A DNA stretch of 64,000 bases from the NCBI RefSeq assembly GCF_016100975.1, contig NZ_JACFRN010000006.1, forward strand, positions 60,855 to 124,854, read 5' to 3'. This stretch comes from Lactobacillus sp. W8174 (lineage in GTDB: Bacteria > Bacillota > Bacilli > Lactobacillales > Lactobacillaceae). Positions 8,929 to 16,639 of this stretch are shown in pieces (the first letter of the stretch is position 1; the number at the start of each line of letters is the position of its first letter). A model generated the notes under the pieces. That model ran no database searches. It saw only the letters and a list, made by a program, of their open reading frames with translations, and was not told the origin of the DNA. Position numbers and translations under genes: made by a program.

Positions 8929-9105
8929 TTATTTCACCCAGTGCATAATTATTAAAACTATGCCACTAATTGTAAAAATCACGCCCAATATCATAAAAGG
9001 AGTTACTCCGTGATTATGATTGCGGTATCGTCTGTTATAAGCATAAGCAATATCATATAAGCCTACTATTAAAACAATAACAGCAGTAAAAATACTAACT
9101 TTCAA
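8929..9105 (-). CDS. 58-residue membrane protein, TTG start
   Basis: TTG at 9105 is preceded by AGGAG with a 10-base spacing; the stop lies 1 bp before the phosphoglycerate mutase start. The protein has two hydrophobic segments (VSIFTAVIVLIVGLYDIAYA and MILGVIFTISGIVLIIM) joined by a short basic loop rich in Arg, Asn and His (NRRYRNHNHGV). Such hairpin membrane proteins with His/Asn-rich loops lack a known function. It sits between a cation efflux gene and the mutase on the same strand, 17 bp after the efflux gene, so it may be co-transcribed with both. Confidence 0.7.
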   Translation of the reverse strand: MKVSIFTAVIVLIVGLYDIAYAYNRRYRNHNHGVTPFMILGVIFTISGIVLIIMHWVK

Positions 9106-9122
9106 ATTTAATTTTCTCCTGG

Positions 9123-10010
9123 TTACTCTTGACTACGATCATTTACAATCATTTTATCATTTTTTCCTCGTTCACATTCTGCTTGAAAATTAATATGGTT
9201 AATTCCTAATTTTCGTAATTTTGCACTAATTTGTTGTGTTAAAAATTCAAATTTACCAGCTGTTAAATCGGCATCAACGTTGACATGCGCATCAAGCATG
9301 ACATAACGGTCACTATAACGCCACACATGTACATGATGAATATTTTTTATTTCAGGAAAAGATAGAACTATCTTATTAACTTCATCCAGATCGATATCAG
9401 GATTAGATTCCATTAGCACATTTGCTGCCTTTTCAGTTATTTCACAAGCTTCGTGAAAGACAAAAACCGACACTAATAAAGTCATCACCGGATCAATCCA
9501 GCTAATGTGCCAGTAATAAATAAAAATGGCGCCAATTACCACCGCTACACTAGAAAGAGCATCACTTAACATATGCATAAAAGTAGACCGCACATTGAGA
9601 TTTTGCTGTCCACCTTGGTGCATTACCAACATTGAAACTACATTTGATACCAGACCAATAATAGCAACAATCAGCATTATGCCACCACTGATTTTTGTTG
9701 GCGTCCAAAATCTTTCAATAGCTTCCACAAATAAGACAATACTAATTAAAATTAGAATAATTCCGTTGGTAAAGGCAGCCAAAGTTTCAGCCCTGTCATA
9801 GCCAAAAGTTTTTCGTTTATTACTGCGTCTATTACTGATGATGTGTGCTACAAACGAAATAATTATTGCGCCAACATCGCTAAGATTGTGCACCGCATCA
9901 GATAGTAAAGATAAAGAACCTGAAACAAACCCGCCAATAAACTCTGCAACTGTAATAACAACATTAAGTGCAGTTACATAGGCAAATTTTTTTGTAGTAT
10001 GATCTTTCAT
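9123..10010 (-). CDS. Cation diffusion facilitator (CzcD/ZitB-type metal efflux)
   Basis: 295 residues. Membrane antiporter exporting Zn, Co or Cd in exchange for protons. Six transmembrane segments are visible. The metal-site motifs are SDAVHNLSDVG in TM2 (HxxxD) and HMLSDALSSVA in TM5, with a cytoplasmic C-terminal domain (NKIVLSFPEIKNIHHVHVWR) typical of CDF proteins. Between TM4 and TM5 is a short HQGGQQ segment rather than the long His-rich loop of some ZitB proteins. The start at 10010 is chosen because AAAGGA lies inside the 5' extension of the longer TTG-initiated frame. Preceded by a terminator, so possibly expressed from a promoter just upstream. Confidence 0.88.
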   Translation of the reverse strand: MKDHTTKKFAYVTALNVVITVAEFIGGFVSGSLSLLSDAVHNLSDVGAIIISFVAHIISNRRSNKRKTFGYDRAETLAAFTNGIILILISIVLFVEAIERFWTPTKISGGIMLIVAIIGLVSNVVSMLVMHQGGQQNLNVRSTFMHMLSDALSSVAVVIGAIFIYYWHISWIDPVMTLLVSVFVFHEACEITEKAANVLMESNPDIDLDEVNKIVLSFPEIKNIHHVHVWRYSDRYVMLDAHVNVDADLTAGKFEFLTQQISAKLRKLGINHINFQAECERGKNDKMIVNDRSQE

Positions 10011-10033
10011 ATTTTTTCCTTTCAAGCACTAAA

Positions 10034-10065
10034 GGTAAAAAAAGCCCTACTTTTAAGCAGGACTT
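10034..10065 (-). terminator. Terminator after the 10065-10745 gene
   Basis: Minus strand AAGTCCTGCT-TAAA-AGTAGGGCTT forms a 10-bp stem with two G-T pairs, followed by a T-run (10034-10041). Confidence 0.75.
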
Positions 10066-10745
10066 TACATATCTTCAGCATTTACATTATAATCTACAAT
10101 TTCAAAATTACCGTTATCACGAAGAATTCCCCGAGTTACACTACCGTTATTAGGAAAAACAATATCATGGAGACCATCACTTTGGTTCCAATACTTAATG
10201 GCTAAGGTTTTGATGAAATCGCCATGAGAAACTATTAAAACTCTTTTTTCATTTTTAGTCAGCTCATGGAGAACGTTAATCGCCCTTACCATTCGTTCAT
10301 CCAGCTCTTTTTTATTCTCTGCCAAATGACGCGGATCAGCCTTTTTTGTAGCCTCACGAAATTCATAAATTCCAACCTGATTGATAATTTTGGTTACATC
10401 AGTTTCAGGACCAACTCCAGCTGCCAGTGCAACTTCCTTCCAGGTTTCCTCTATATCATCACCTTCGAAAGAACCAAAAAATACTTCCCGGAACTCAGGC
10501 AATTTTTTAATCTTGCCAATTTCTGAGACCTGGTTAGCGTCCTTCATTAAGTGAACCGTATCAATCGCACGCTTCAAATCAGAAGAATACATGTTGTCAA
10601 AATGAACTTGACTCAAGGCATTTGCTGTTACCTTTAGGTCATTAATGCCCTTGACTGTCAGCGGAGAATCACACCATCCCTGAACTTTGTTTAATTGGTT
10701 AAACATTGTTTCACCATGACGGACAATATAAATTTCTGTTGCCAT
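10065..10745 (-). CDS. Histidine phosphatase family protein (phosphoglycerate-mutase fold)
   Basis: 226 residues. Phosphohistidine motif IVRHGETMFN (6-15), a conserved R-A-I-D-T helix (SSDLKRAIDTV, about 54-64), an acidic catalytic region (EFREVFFGSFEGDD, about 84-97) and the second histidine in VSHGDFIKTL (about 174-183). It lacks the dPGM insertion, so it is closer to the broad GpmB/CobC/PhoE branch of acid phosphatases than to glycolytic mutase. GGGAG lies 8 bases before the ATG at 10745. Substrate unknown. Two genes of this superfamily within 3 kb are separate types, not a recent duplication. Confidence 0.82.
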   Translation of the reverse strand: MATEIYIVRHGETMFNQLNKVQGWCDSPLTVKGINDLKVTANALSQVHFDNMYSSDLKRAIDTVHLMKDANQVSEIGKIKKLPEFREVFFGSFEGDDIEETWKEVALAAGVGPETDVTKIINQVGIYEFREATKKADPRHLAENKKELDERMVRAINVLHELTKNEKRVLIVSHGDFIKTLAIKYWNQSDGLHDIVFPNNGSVTRGILRDNGNFEIVDYNVNAEDM

Positions 10746-10778
10746 TTTGCATTCTCCCTTCATTTAACGTGCTTTAAA

Positions 10779-11540
10779 CTATATCATATATGCCTTATAA
10801 AAGAAATACCCGGCTTGAATAAATGCTAGAGTTGCAATAAAGATACGCACATATTTGGCAGGAACTTTACGTAAAATATCCATGCCTAAATAGCCACCAA
10901 TAAACATCCCGATAGCAAGTGGAATTGCCTGCAGCCAGTAAATGCGTGAAGTAAAAATGAAAACTATTAGAGCAACAAGATTCGCCAAACCGCAGATGAC
11001 ATTTTTAATTGCATTGACAACTATAAACTTTTCATCAGTAATATAAGTTAATAAAACTAACACAATTACACCACCGGCAGCTCCAAAATAGCCGGTGTAA
11101 ACACCCATTCCCAGCAACGCCGCAATATAAAGTATTTCTTGCCAAAGTGGTCTTTTATGCGGTTCTAGACTATGATGCTTACCTGAAACAATTACCATAA
11201 CACCTGAGCCAGCAATAAAAATTGGTACCACTTTTTCAAAAACACTAGACGGGAAAGCTAACAATAAACGACATCCAATTAAAGAACCTACAACAGTAAA
11301 TATAGAGTAAAAGGCCACTTGATGCCAATGTCCCTTAAGCTCCTTTGTCGAAGAAATAGTTGAGCCCAAACTATTCCAAATCAAGGCGGCATCATTTGTG
11401 ACATTGGCATAAACTGGTGGAATACCAACTGCCAGCAATACCGGATATGAAGCAAGTGAAGCCATTGAAGCCACTGACGACAACAAACCACTGGCTACGC
11501 CTCCTATTAAGATAAAAATCAGTGAAAAAATAGCTGCCAT
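10779..11540 (-). CDS. TauE/SafE family sulfite/organosulfonate exporter-type membrane protein
   Basis: 253 residues, about eight hydrophobic segments arranged as two related halves, typical of the TauE/SafE (TSUP) family. The N-terminal GGVASGLLSSVASMASLASYPVLLAVGIPP carries the family pattern of a small-residue-rich segment followed by P-x-x-A-N-x-T (PPVYANVTN, about 40-48), and the second half repeats it as GYFGAAGGVIVLVLL followed by NAIKNV. Probably exports sulfite, sulfonates or other small anions; the substrate is not predictable. GGGAG lies 9 bases before the start, and a promoter is visible at 11573-11600. Confidence 0.85.
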   Translation of the reverse strand: MAAIFSLIFILIGGVASGLLSSVASMASLASYPVLLAVGIPPVYANVTNDAALIWNSLGSTISSTKELKGHWHQVAFYSIFTVVGSLIGCRLLLAFPSSVFEKVVPIFIAGSGVMVIVSGKHHSLEPHKRPLWQEILYIAALLGMGVYTGYFGAAGGVIVLVLLTYITDEKFIVVNAIKNVICGLANLVALIVFIFTSRIYWLQAIPLAIGMFIGGYLGMDILRKVPAKYVRIFIATLAFIQAGYFFYKAYMI

Positions 11541-11572
11541 TCAAATTAACTCCCTTTTAAAAGTTAATTTCT

Positions 11573-11600
11573 ATTATAATGCTCTTGCAAAATAATTTAA
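11573..11600 (-). promoter_or_regulatory. Promoter of the TauE/SafE gene
   Basis: Minus strand TTAAAT (11595-11600), 16-bp spacer, TATAAT (11573-11578). The rest of 11601-11793 is AT-rich with no supported feature. Confidence 0.5.
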
Positions 11601-11793
11601 GCAGGTATTTTATTTCTGACCAATTGTCTATTTAATAATGAAGTTTGATTTAACAAATTAGTCTCTAACTAAGAATTACTGCTACATTACAGTTTTTGCA
11701 CGTAAAAAGAATTAACTTTAGTCGCTAAGAATGTCAATTCTTCTCTAAAATAAATATTTTGCCTTAAAATCATGTCTCAGTTTCTTAAGTTAC

Positions 11794-12431
11794 TTAATAT
11801 CCTTTCTTACTCAACAGATATGAGTAACAAGTTGGAAGTAAAATAACTATAATAGTGACGGATATAACCGTCCAATACATTTCCCAATAAGAAGTTAGAA
11901 GCAGAACAATGCCGCTGATAAAAAAGATCCATCCGGCAAATCTGTGTGTTTTACGCCAATTTTCCGTATTATTCAAAGTCCATGGTAATTTAATGCCAAC
12001 GACATGATTGGGACTAACTTTAGGCAGATAATTACCAAAAATAATAAAGAACAATCCCAAAAAAGCACTAAGCATAAAGGAGCCTTTTACTTTATGACCC
12101 AGTGCATAGGCATAAAGTGACAGATCTACGATATTAGTAATAACAGGAACAAGCCAAAGCGTAATATTAATTATCTTAAAATCAAGATTTTTGGTTTCTT
12201 TTTGATTGTGTAATATAAAAAAACGATTACTTGAAGCATAATTCCCAAAAAAGGCAGACCAATAACGACCCATAATTTATTGCTATAAGCATTTGGCAAA
12301 TTAGTCATCCCAAAGTGTGTGGCCATTTTTTGCGGCAAACGATTATATAAAAATACTCCAGTCAAAACTGGAAATAAGATTAGCAAAAGCGAGATTAGTT
12401 CTGTTTGACGAATACTATTCTTTTTCATCAT
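11794..12431 (-). pseudogene. SdpI-like membrane protein split by a frameshift
   Basis: Two overlapping frames together make one SdpI-type protein of about 210 residues. The first (12171-12431, 86 residues) has the N-terminal DUF1648-like part with P-x-x-x-A-x-H-F-G (PQKMATHFG) and the first hydrophobic segments. The second (11794-12273) continues with further hydrophobic segments and the SdpI-domain signature SPNHVVGIKLPWTLNN followed by WRKTHRFAGW. The join falls at an AAAAAG on the minus strand (12198-12203): a -1 slip, or restoring one A, gives I-K-K-E-T-K-N-L-D in frame. SdpI in Bacillus gives immunity to the SdpC toxin and sequesters SdpR. Start at 12431 or 12428, after AGGAG, overlapping the upstream repressor gene by 17 bp. 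Either a decayed gene, a sequencing error or recoding. Confidence 0.75.
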
Positions 12432-12693
12432 GATCTCCTTTCAGATCAACCAACCAACTCATAATTTCTTCTATAATAGAAGTGTTTAGCGAATAATAAA
12501 TAAAGTTTTTTTCATGTTCTTCTTCAATTAAATCAGCCTTTTTCAGCATATTAAGATGGTATGAAATAGTAGCTTTAGTCATATTAAAATGATCAGCAAT
12601 GTCTCCTGCCGACATTGGTCCATTTTTTAACAGCTGCAATATTTTGCGCCGCACTGGATCGGACAATGCTTTAAAACTAGACTCAAAACTCAC
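12415..12693 (-). CDS. ArsR-family repressor, SdpR-like
   Basis: 92 residues, a complete winged-helix regulator. Helix-turn-helix segment SAGDIADHFNMTKATISYHLN (about 28-48), preceded by ALSDPVRRKILQLL (9-22) and followed by the beta-wing (EEEHEKNFIYYSLN). The resemblance to the SdpR autorepressor (AISDPTRRKILDLL, FIYYSLNTT) is close. No metal-binding ELCVCDL motif is present, so metal sensing is unlikely. GTG start with AAGGA upstream. It overlaps the SdpI-like gene downstream and has a 40-bp palindrome immediately upstream, the presumed operator for autoregulation. Confidence 0.88.
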   Translation of the reverse strand: MSFESSFKALSDPVRRKILQLLKNGPMSAGDIADHFNMTKATISYHLNMLKKADLIEEEHEKNFIYYSLNTSIIEEIMSWLVDLKGDHDEKE

Positions 12694-12711
12694 ACTAGTT
12701 TCTTTTCCTTT

Positions 12712-12751
12712 CTATTTAGATAAATATCTAATTAGATATTTGTCTAAATAG
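12712..12751. promoter_or_regulatory. 40-bp near-perfect palindrome, presumed operator of the SdpR-like repressor
   Basis: From CTATTTAGAT at 12712 through the centre ATCTAATTAGAT to GTCTAAATAG ending at 12751, the two arms are fully complementary except for one pair. On the minus strand a plausible -10 (TCTAAT) lies inside it, 17 bp from TTGTGA, so repressor binding would cover the promoter. Classic ArsR-family operator placement. Confidence 0.75.
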
Positions 12752-12956
12752 TATCACAATTTTTACAAAAAACAATAATTTTTAACATGTTAATCAAAAA
12801 TCCTTGAACTATAGTAAAAATAATAAAACTATTCAGGTGGCTGTGTGAGAACTCAGAAAAATTATGAGTAAAACCTTGTTCATAAATATTTGTCTTTAAT
12901 TTGGCTTAGCTAATCGTTATAATGCAGAGAGTTAGTTAATGAAAGGAAAGGTACAC

Positions 12957-13613
12957 TTGGCAAAATATGAAACTTTAATTTTTATTCTTGAAGGAAGCTT
13001 ATTAAACGAAAAAGTTGCAGAACAAAATGCACTCAGGCAGACTTTGAAGTTGGCGGGCAGAGAATACGGTCCAGCAGAACGCATACGATATAATTCATTA
13101 CAAGAAAAGATTAAATTACTGGGATTTGATGAGCGGATTAAATTAACTTTGCAGGAATTCTTTAAAAATGACTGGATTTCTGCGAAAGGCGCTTTTTATA
13201 ACCAGTTGCAAAAACAAGATCAGCTAAATAAAGATGTATTGCCTTTTTTAGATGAAGTGAAAAATAAAGTTAACTTGATTTTGCTGACAAAAGAGAAAAA
13301 AGATGTGGCTTCATCTCGCATGCAGAGCACAGAACTAGTAAATTATTTTTCCACAGTTTATTTTAAAGACGACATTGCAAGTAAATTCCCAGATAAAAAG
13401 GTTTTGACAACAATATTGCAGCAGCAAAATCTGTCGCCTACTACTTGTCTCGTAATTGGGACAAACTTAGTCGATGAAATTCAGGGTGCCGAAAATGCTA
13501 ACCTGGATTCCCTTTGGCTAGCGCCCAAGAAAGTAAAAATGCCAATTAGCCCTCACCCAACCTTACATTTAACTAAATTAAGTGATTTATTATTTTACCT
13601 TGAATTGAGCTAG
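12957..13613 (+). CDS. HAD-superfamily-like protein with substituted catalytic aspartates
   Basis: About 218 residues. Shape and motif spacing match YjjG/YfnB-type HAD hydrolases, but the nucleophile motif that should read F-D-x-D-G-T is FILEGSLL (about 9-16), with both aspartates lost, and motif IV, normally G-D-S-x-x-x-D-I-x-G-A, is IGTNLVDEIQGAENA. Motif II Thr (LLTKEK) and a motif III Lys (KFPDKK) remain. It is therefore likely a non-catalytic relative. The TTG at 12957 has AGGAAAGG just upstream; an in-frame ATG at 12939 would overlap that site and has only GAGAG before it, so the start is uncertain. -10 box TATAAT at 12919-12924. Confidence 0.7.
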   Translation: MAKYETLIFILEGSLLNEKVAEQNALRQTLKLAGREYGPAERIRYNSLQEKIKLLGFDERIKLTLQEFFKNDWISAKGAFYNQLQKQDQLNKDVLPFLDEVKNKVNLILLTKEKKDVASSRMQSTELVNYFSTVYFKDDIASKFPDKKVLTTILQQQNLSPTTCLVIGTNLVDEIQGAENANLDSLWLAPKKVKMPISPHPTLHLTKLSDLLFYLELS

Positions 13614-13621
13614 TTTATAAT
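13594..13621 (+). promoter_or_regulatory. Promoter of the DJ-1/PfpI gene
   Basis: TTTACC (13594-13599), 16-bp spacer, TATAAT (13616-13621), overlapping the 3' end of the HAD-like gene. Confidence 0.55.
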
Positions 13622-13649
13622 AAAGAAAAAGGATTGTGAGGTAAAACAA

Positions 13650-14234
13650 ATGAATAAAGTAGCTGTAGTTTTTGCCGATGGTTGTGAAGAAGTAGAAGGC
13701 TTAAGCGTTATTGATGTGTTACGCCGCTTAGGCGTTCAAGCGGATATGATTGGGCTTACTAGTACAACTGTAAATGGTGCACACAATATCAAACTTACCT
13801 GTGATAAGACTGTTGCCGATAGTCTGTTGGATTATGACGTAGTAGCTCTTCCAGGTGGAACAACCGGAGCAGAAAATTTACGTGATAATAAAAAACTAGC
13901 AGATCTGATGATAAAACGGCATAACGCTGGCAAGTGGGATGCCGCAATGTGTGCTGCCCCCATTGCTCTTGCCCGTTATGGCGTTATAGCTGACGCTGAC
14001 TACACATGTTATCCAGGTTTTGAAAAACAAACAGAAAAAGATGAACCAAGCGGTCACTTCAAGGAAGATATTACTGTAACTGATGACGAACATAAAGTCA
14101 TTACTAGTCGCGGTCCGGCAACTGCTTGGGCATTTGCATATGCAATTGCGGAAGCGCTAGGAATTGACACTAAGGATCTGAAGGCGGGTATGTTATACAA
14201 TTACCTAGCCGACAATATTCAAGATAGTTTGTAA
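13650..14234 (+). CDS. DJ-1/PfpI family protein
   Basis: 194 residues, cytoplasmic. The fold is recognisable from KVAVVFADGCEEVEGLSVID (3-22), with the Glu (EE, about 12-13) that hydrogen-bonds the reactive cysteine, and the nucleophile elbow MCAAPIALARYGV (Cys near 94). The downstream PGFEKQ and TSRGPATAWAFAYAIAEAL segments are the ThiJ/DJ-1 C-terminal elements. Bacterial members act as glyoxalase III or protein and nucleotide deglycases, or as chaperone-like stress proteins; which applies cannot be told. Its own promoter and terminator make it a single-gene unit. The ATG follows GTGAGG. Confidence 0.88.
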   Translation: MNKVAVVFADGCEEVEGLSVIDVLRRLGVQADMIGLTSTTVNGAHNIKLTCDKTVADSLLDYDVVALPGGTTGAENLRDNKKLADLMIKRHNAGKWDAAMCAAPIALARYGVIADADYTCYPGFEKQTEKDEPSGHFKEDITVTDDEHKVITSRGPATAWAFAYAIAEALGIDTKDLKAGMLYNYLADNIQDSL

Positions 14235-14250
14235 ATATTTTTGCTGACAC

Positions 14251-14284
14251 AAAAAGGTGAAGTTTTAAACTTCACTTTTTTTAT
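14251..14284 (+). terminator. Terminator after the DJ-1/PfpI gene
   Basis: GTGAAGTTTTAAACTTCAC (14257-14275) is a perfect inverted repeat followed by a T8 run. Confidence 0.9.
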
Positions 14285-14620
14285 TGCGATAGATTGTTAA
14301 CCTATTCATAACTTTAGATAACATCAAAAGTAAAATAATTCCTGAACCAGCTTTCAAAGGACCATTATCAAAAATGAGTTACGATAGTTGGTCCCGCAAA
14401 ATTTGAGTTAAAAAATTGACTATAACAATTAAATAAGTAAATTTAACATTTGTCTTAGTCATTATATTCTTTCGAATATTTATTAAGTAACAGTATTAAC
14501 ATTAAAATAACAATTTTTTGTAGCAGGAAATTGGTATTAATTTATTTTTTACTGCTAAAAATTTATGAACTAGTACTTTTTATTTACAAAAAGATTTTTT
14601 TAAGAGGTATTTTAAAAATA
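14285..14620. other. Intergenic region, no gene seen
   Basis: AT-rich spacer. GGACCATTATC (14359-14369) is almost complementary to GATAGTTGGTCC (14383-14394), an imperfect stem-loop with no adjacent T-run. Nothing else is supported. Confidence 0.4.
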
Positions 14621-14629
14621 TGATAAAAT
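14621..14629 (+). promoter_or_regulatory. Extended -10 promoter of the choloylglycine hydrolase gene
   Basis: TGATAAAAT (TG-N-TAAAAT) lies about 47 bp before the start at 14676; no clear -35. Confidence 0.4.
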
Positions 14630-14675
14630 TAGATTACCCTTAAAAGGGGAAAACAAAAAACGGGAGGTATTAAGC

Positions 14676-15710
14676 ATGTGTACAACTATTGCAATTAAAT
14701 CTGATAGTGGTGACGTATTTTGGGGACGGACTATGGACTTTACATTTGATCCCTTTAAACCTAGTGCAGATAGCAAAATGACTACTTTTCCTGCAAACTA
14801 TGAATTAAAGGGTTTGCACCAAAGCTGGACGACTAAATATCCGTTTATGGGTATCAACGTCAATGATTCACTGTTCTTTAATGATGGCATTAATAGTGCA
14901 GGTATTGTAGGGGATGCACAATTCTTAGAAGAGGCTTCTTGGGATACAGTAGAAAGTCTTAAAAAGCGCGGATTAAAACCTATAATTGGCGAAGAAGTTG
15001 TTGCATATGTTTTAAGCAATTTTGGTAGTATCGCTGAGATAAAAGAAGCTTTTAAGCATCTTGGCCAAGAAAAAACCAATTATCCTGATTGGGAAAATGC
15101 AGACACTGGCATTCCTACTCCAATTCCAATGCATTACACTTTCTGTGATCCAAGTGGTAAAAGCGTTATTTTGGAACCAGTTAAGAATGGAGCCTTCAAA
15201 ATATATGATGGTATTGGCGTTATGACCAACAGTCCAGAATATCCTTGGCACCTTGATAATTTGCGGAATTACTTGTATTTAACTAATCACAATTTGGGTC
15301 ATCACCAAATAAGTGATCAATTAGACATTAAACAAATTGAAAGTGGTTCTGGATTATTAGGTTTACCTGGTGACTATACTGCTCCATCACGTTTTGTTCG
15401 TGGAACATTTATTTCTAAATTTTTAGCACCATTCCATTCAGATCAGGGAATTCCTCAACTATATAATGTATTCAAATCCGTCATGATTCCACGGGGATTA
15501 GAGCATCTTCATGAAGGTGAGGACAAGTGTGATTATTCAGGTTACTGGGCAGGATATGATGTTTCAAGCAGAAGTTTATATATTCAACCAGAGGATTGCC
15601 CAACAATGACAAAATTTGTTCTGGATCCTGCTACAACTACTAAAATTACCCAGCCTATTCAACATGACTTTAAAGTTTTGGAAACCAAAAGACAAAAAAC
15701 TTTAGTTTAA
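14676..15710 (+). CDS. Choloylglycine hydrolase family protein (bile salt hydrolase / penicillin V acylase-like)
   Basis: 344-residue Ntn hydrolase that cleaves linear amide bonds. Cys2 becomes the N-terminal nucleophile after Met removal (MCTTIAIKSDSGDVFWGR). Arg18 and Asp21 (WGRTMDF), Asn185 (MTNSPEYPWH) and Arg239 (PSRFVRGTF) sit at the known catalytic positions. At position 82, usually Asn in bile salt hydrolases and Tyr in penicillin V acylases as I recall, there is Gln (GDAQF). The GLPGDYTAPSRF loop looks more acylase-like, and the chain is about 20 residues longer than typical bile salt hydrolases, so bile-salt activity should not be assumed. No signal peptide. GGGAGG precedes the ATG; monocistronic. 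Confidence 0.88.
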   Translation: MCTTIAIKSDSGDVFWGRTMDFTFDPFKPSADSKMTTFPANYELKGLHQSWTTKYPFMGINVNDSLFFNDGINSAGIVGDAQFLEEASWDTVESLKKRGLKPIIGEEVVAYVLSNFGSIAEIKEAFKHLGQEKTNYPDWENADTGIPTPIPMHYTFCDPSGKSVILEPVKNGAFKIYDGIGVMTNSPEYPWHLDNLRNYLYLTNHNLGHHQISDQLDIKQIESGSGLLGLPGDYTAPSRFVRGTFISKFLAPFHSDQGIPQLYNVFKSVMIPRGLEHLHEGEDKCDYSGYWAGYDVSSRSLYIQPEDCPTMTKFVLDPATTTKITQPIQHDFKVLETKRQKTLV

Positions 15711-15764
15711 AATTGATTATCAGTTGATTTTAATCATTAGTCTTTTAATTGTTCTATTTGAAAC

Positions 15765-15804
15765 AAAATGCGTGTAAAAGTTTGATACTTTTACACGCAT
15801 TTTT
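15765..15804. terminator. Bidirectional terminator
   Basis: AAAATGCGTGTAAAAGT (15765-15781) pairs perfectly with 15787-15803 around a TTGAT loop; T-runs on both strands. Shared by convergent genes. Confidence 0.9.
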
Positions 15805-15815
15805 ATGAATAATTA

Positions 15816-16463
15816 CTATTTGCCAACTAATAGTGATGGATATTGTGTATACGATAAATCGCCTTTATAAGCAAACCAGTCTTTTATTTCCTTTATTGAT
15901 TTATTGGCAATTTTTTTGTTCTGACCGTTTAGCTTTCGCGCCTCATTTTTAGTTTGAATTAGTGATGGCTTTTTACCTTCAAACTGTGAATTCATGACTT
16001 TTAACTCGGCTTTGATCAGTGGCTGTAAAGCTTTTCTCTTAGCATATATGTTATAAAGATCGCCGTTAAAGAAGGTAACCCAGCCTTGATTTTTGCCACT
16101 TTGATCAACTATGTGAGCGACTAATTCAACCCTACCGGTACCAAATTCAGTAATCTTAAATTTTATATTTTTATCTGCCATTTTCTTAACCCAACTTTTG
16201 TCAAACGGTTTAGAAGTATCATTGATGACATCATTAACTTCGTGATAAACAGTAGCATTCCTAGCTAATTTAAATACGTAGCCTTCTTTAGAAAACCGCT
16301 TAGCAGGCGTAACGGTCATACCTGGTTCGATTGTCTGACTAACTGCTGCTGGCTTAGCAGTATCAGTACTTTCTGCCTTGGCGACAGTTAAAGTGGCAGA
16401 CGTTGTAAAAGAAAAAAGGACGACAGCAGAACATAAAACTGTTCTCAAATACTTGTGTTTCAT
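15816..16463 (-). CDS. Secreted protein of unknown function
   Basis: 215 residues. N-terminal signal peptide: basic MKHKYLR, hydrophobic core TVLCSAVVLFSFTTSATLTV, likely cleavage after AKA near residue 30. No lipobox and no LPxTG or SLAP anchor is visible. The mature part is Lys-rich and shows a repeated-looking charged organisation; a similar design is seen in small secreted lactobacillar proteins of unknown role that bind the cell surface. No catalytic motif recognised. AGAGGA precedes the ATG and a near-consensus promoter lies upstream, so expression may be high. Monocistronic. Confidence 0.75.
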   Translation of the reverse strand: MKHKYLRTVLCSAVVLFSFTTSATLTVAKAESTDTAKPAAVSQTIEPGMTVTPAKRFSKEGYVFKLARNATVYHEVNDVINDTSKPFDKSWVKKMADKNIKFKITEFGTGRVELVAHIVDQSGKNQGWVTFFNGDLYNIYAKRKALQPLIKAELKVMNSQFEGKKPSLIQTKNEARKLNGQNKKIANKSIKEIKDWFAYKGDLSYTQYPSLLVGK

Positions 16464-16507
16464 TTTTTATCCTCTAAAAATAAACTATAATAATAATTTG
16501 TAACAAA

Positions 16508-16536
16508 ATTGTAACTTTATTACATTTATATGTCAA
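16508..16536 (-). promoter_or_regulatory. Strong promoter of the secreted-protein gene
   Basis: Minus strand TTGACA (16531-16536), 17-bp spacer, TACAAT (16508-16513). Confidence 0.8.
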
Positions 16537-16582
16537 TGATAATTAATTATTTAACTATAAAAAGGAAAAGTTATCAATATTA

Positions 16583-16622
16583 ATAAAAAAAAGTCTTGAA
16601 AGTTAAACACCTTTCAAGACTT
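16583..16622 (-). terminator. Terminator after the P-type ATPase gene
   Basis: AAGTCTTGAAAG (16591-16602) and CTTTCAAGACTT (16611-16622) form a perfect 12-bp stem, followed on the minus strand by T8. Confidence 0.9.
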
Positions 16623-16639
16623 ATTTTGAAATCAATTCT

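Noticed and set aside
8247..10745. Tandem duplication of a phosphoglycerate mutase gene
   Set aside because: The two proteins belong to different branches of the superfamily with little similarity outside the phosphohistidine motifs.
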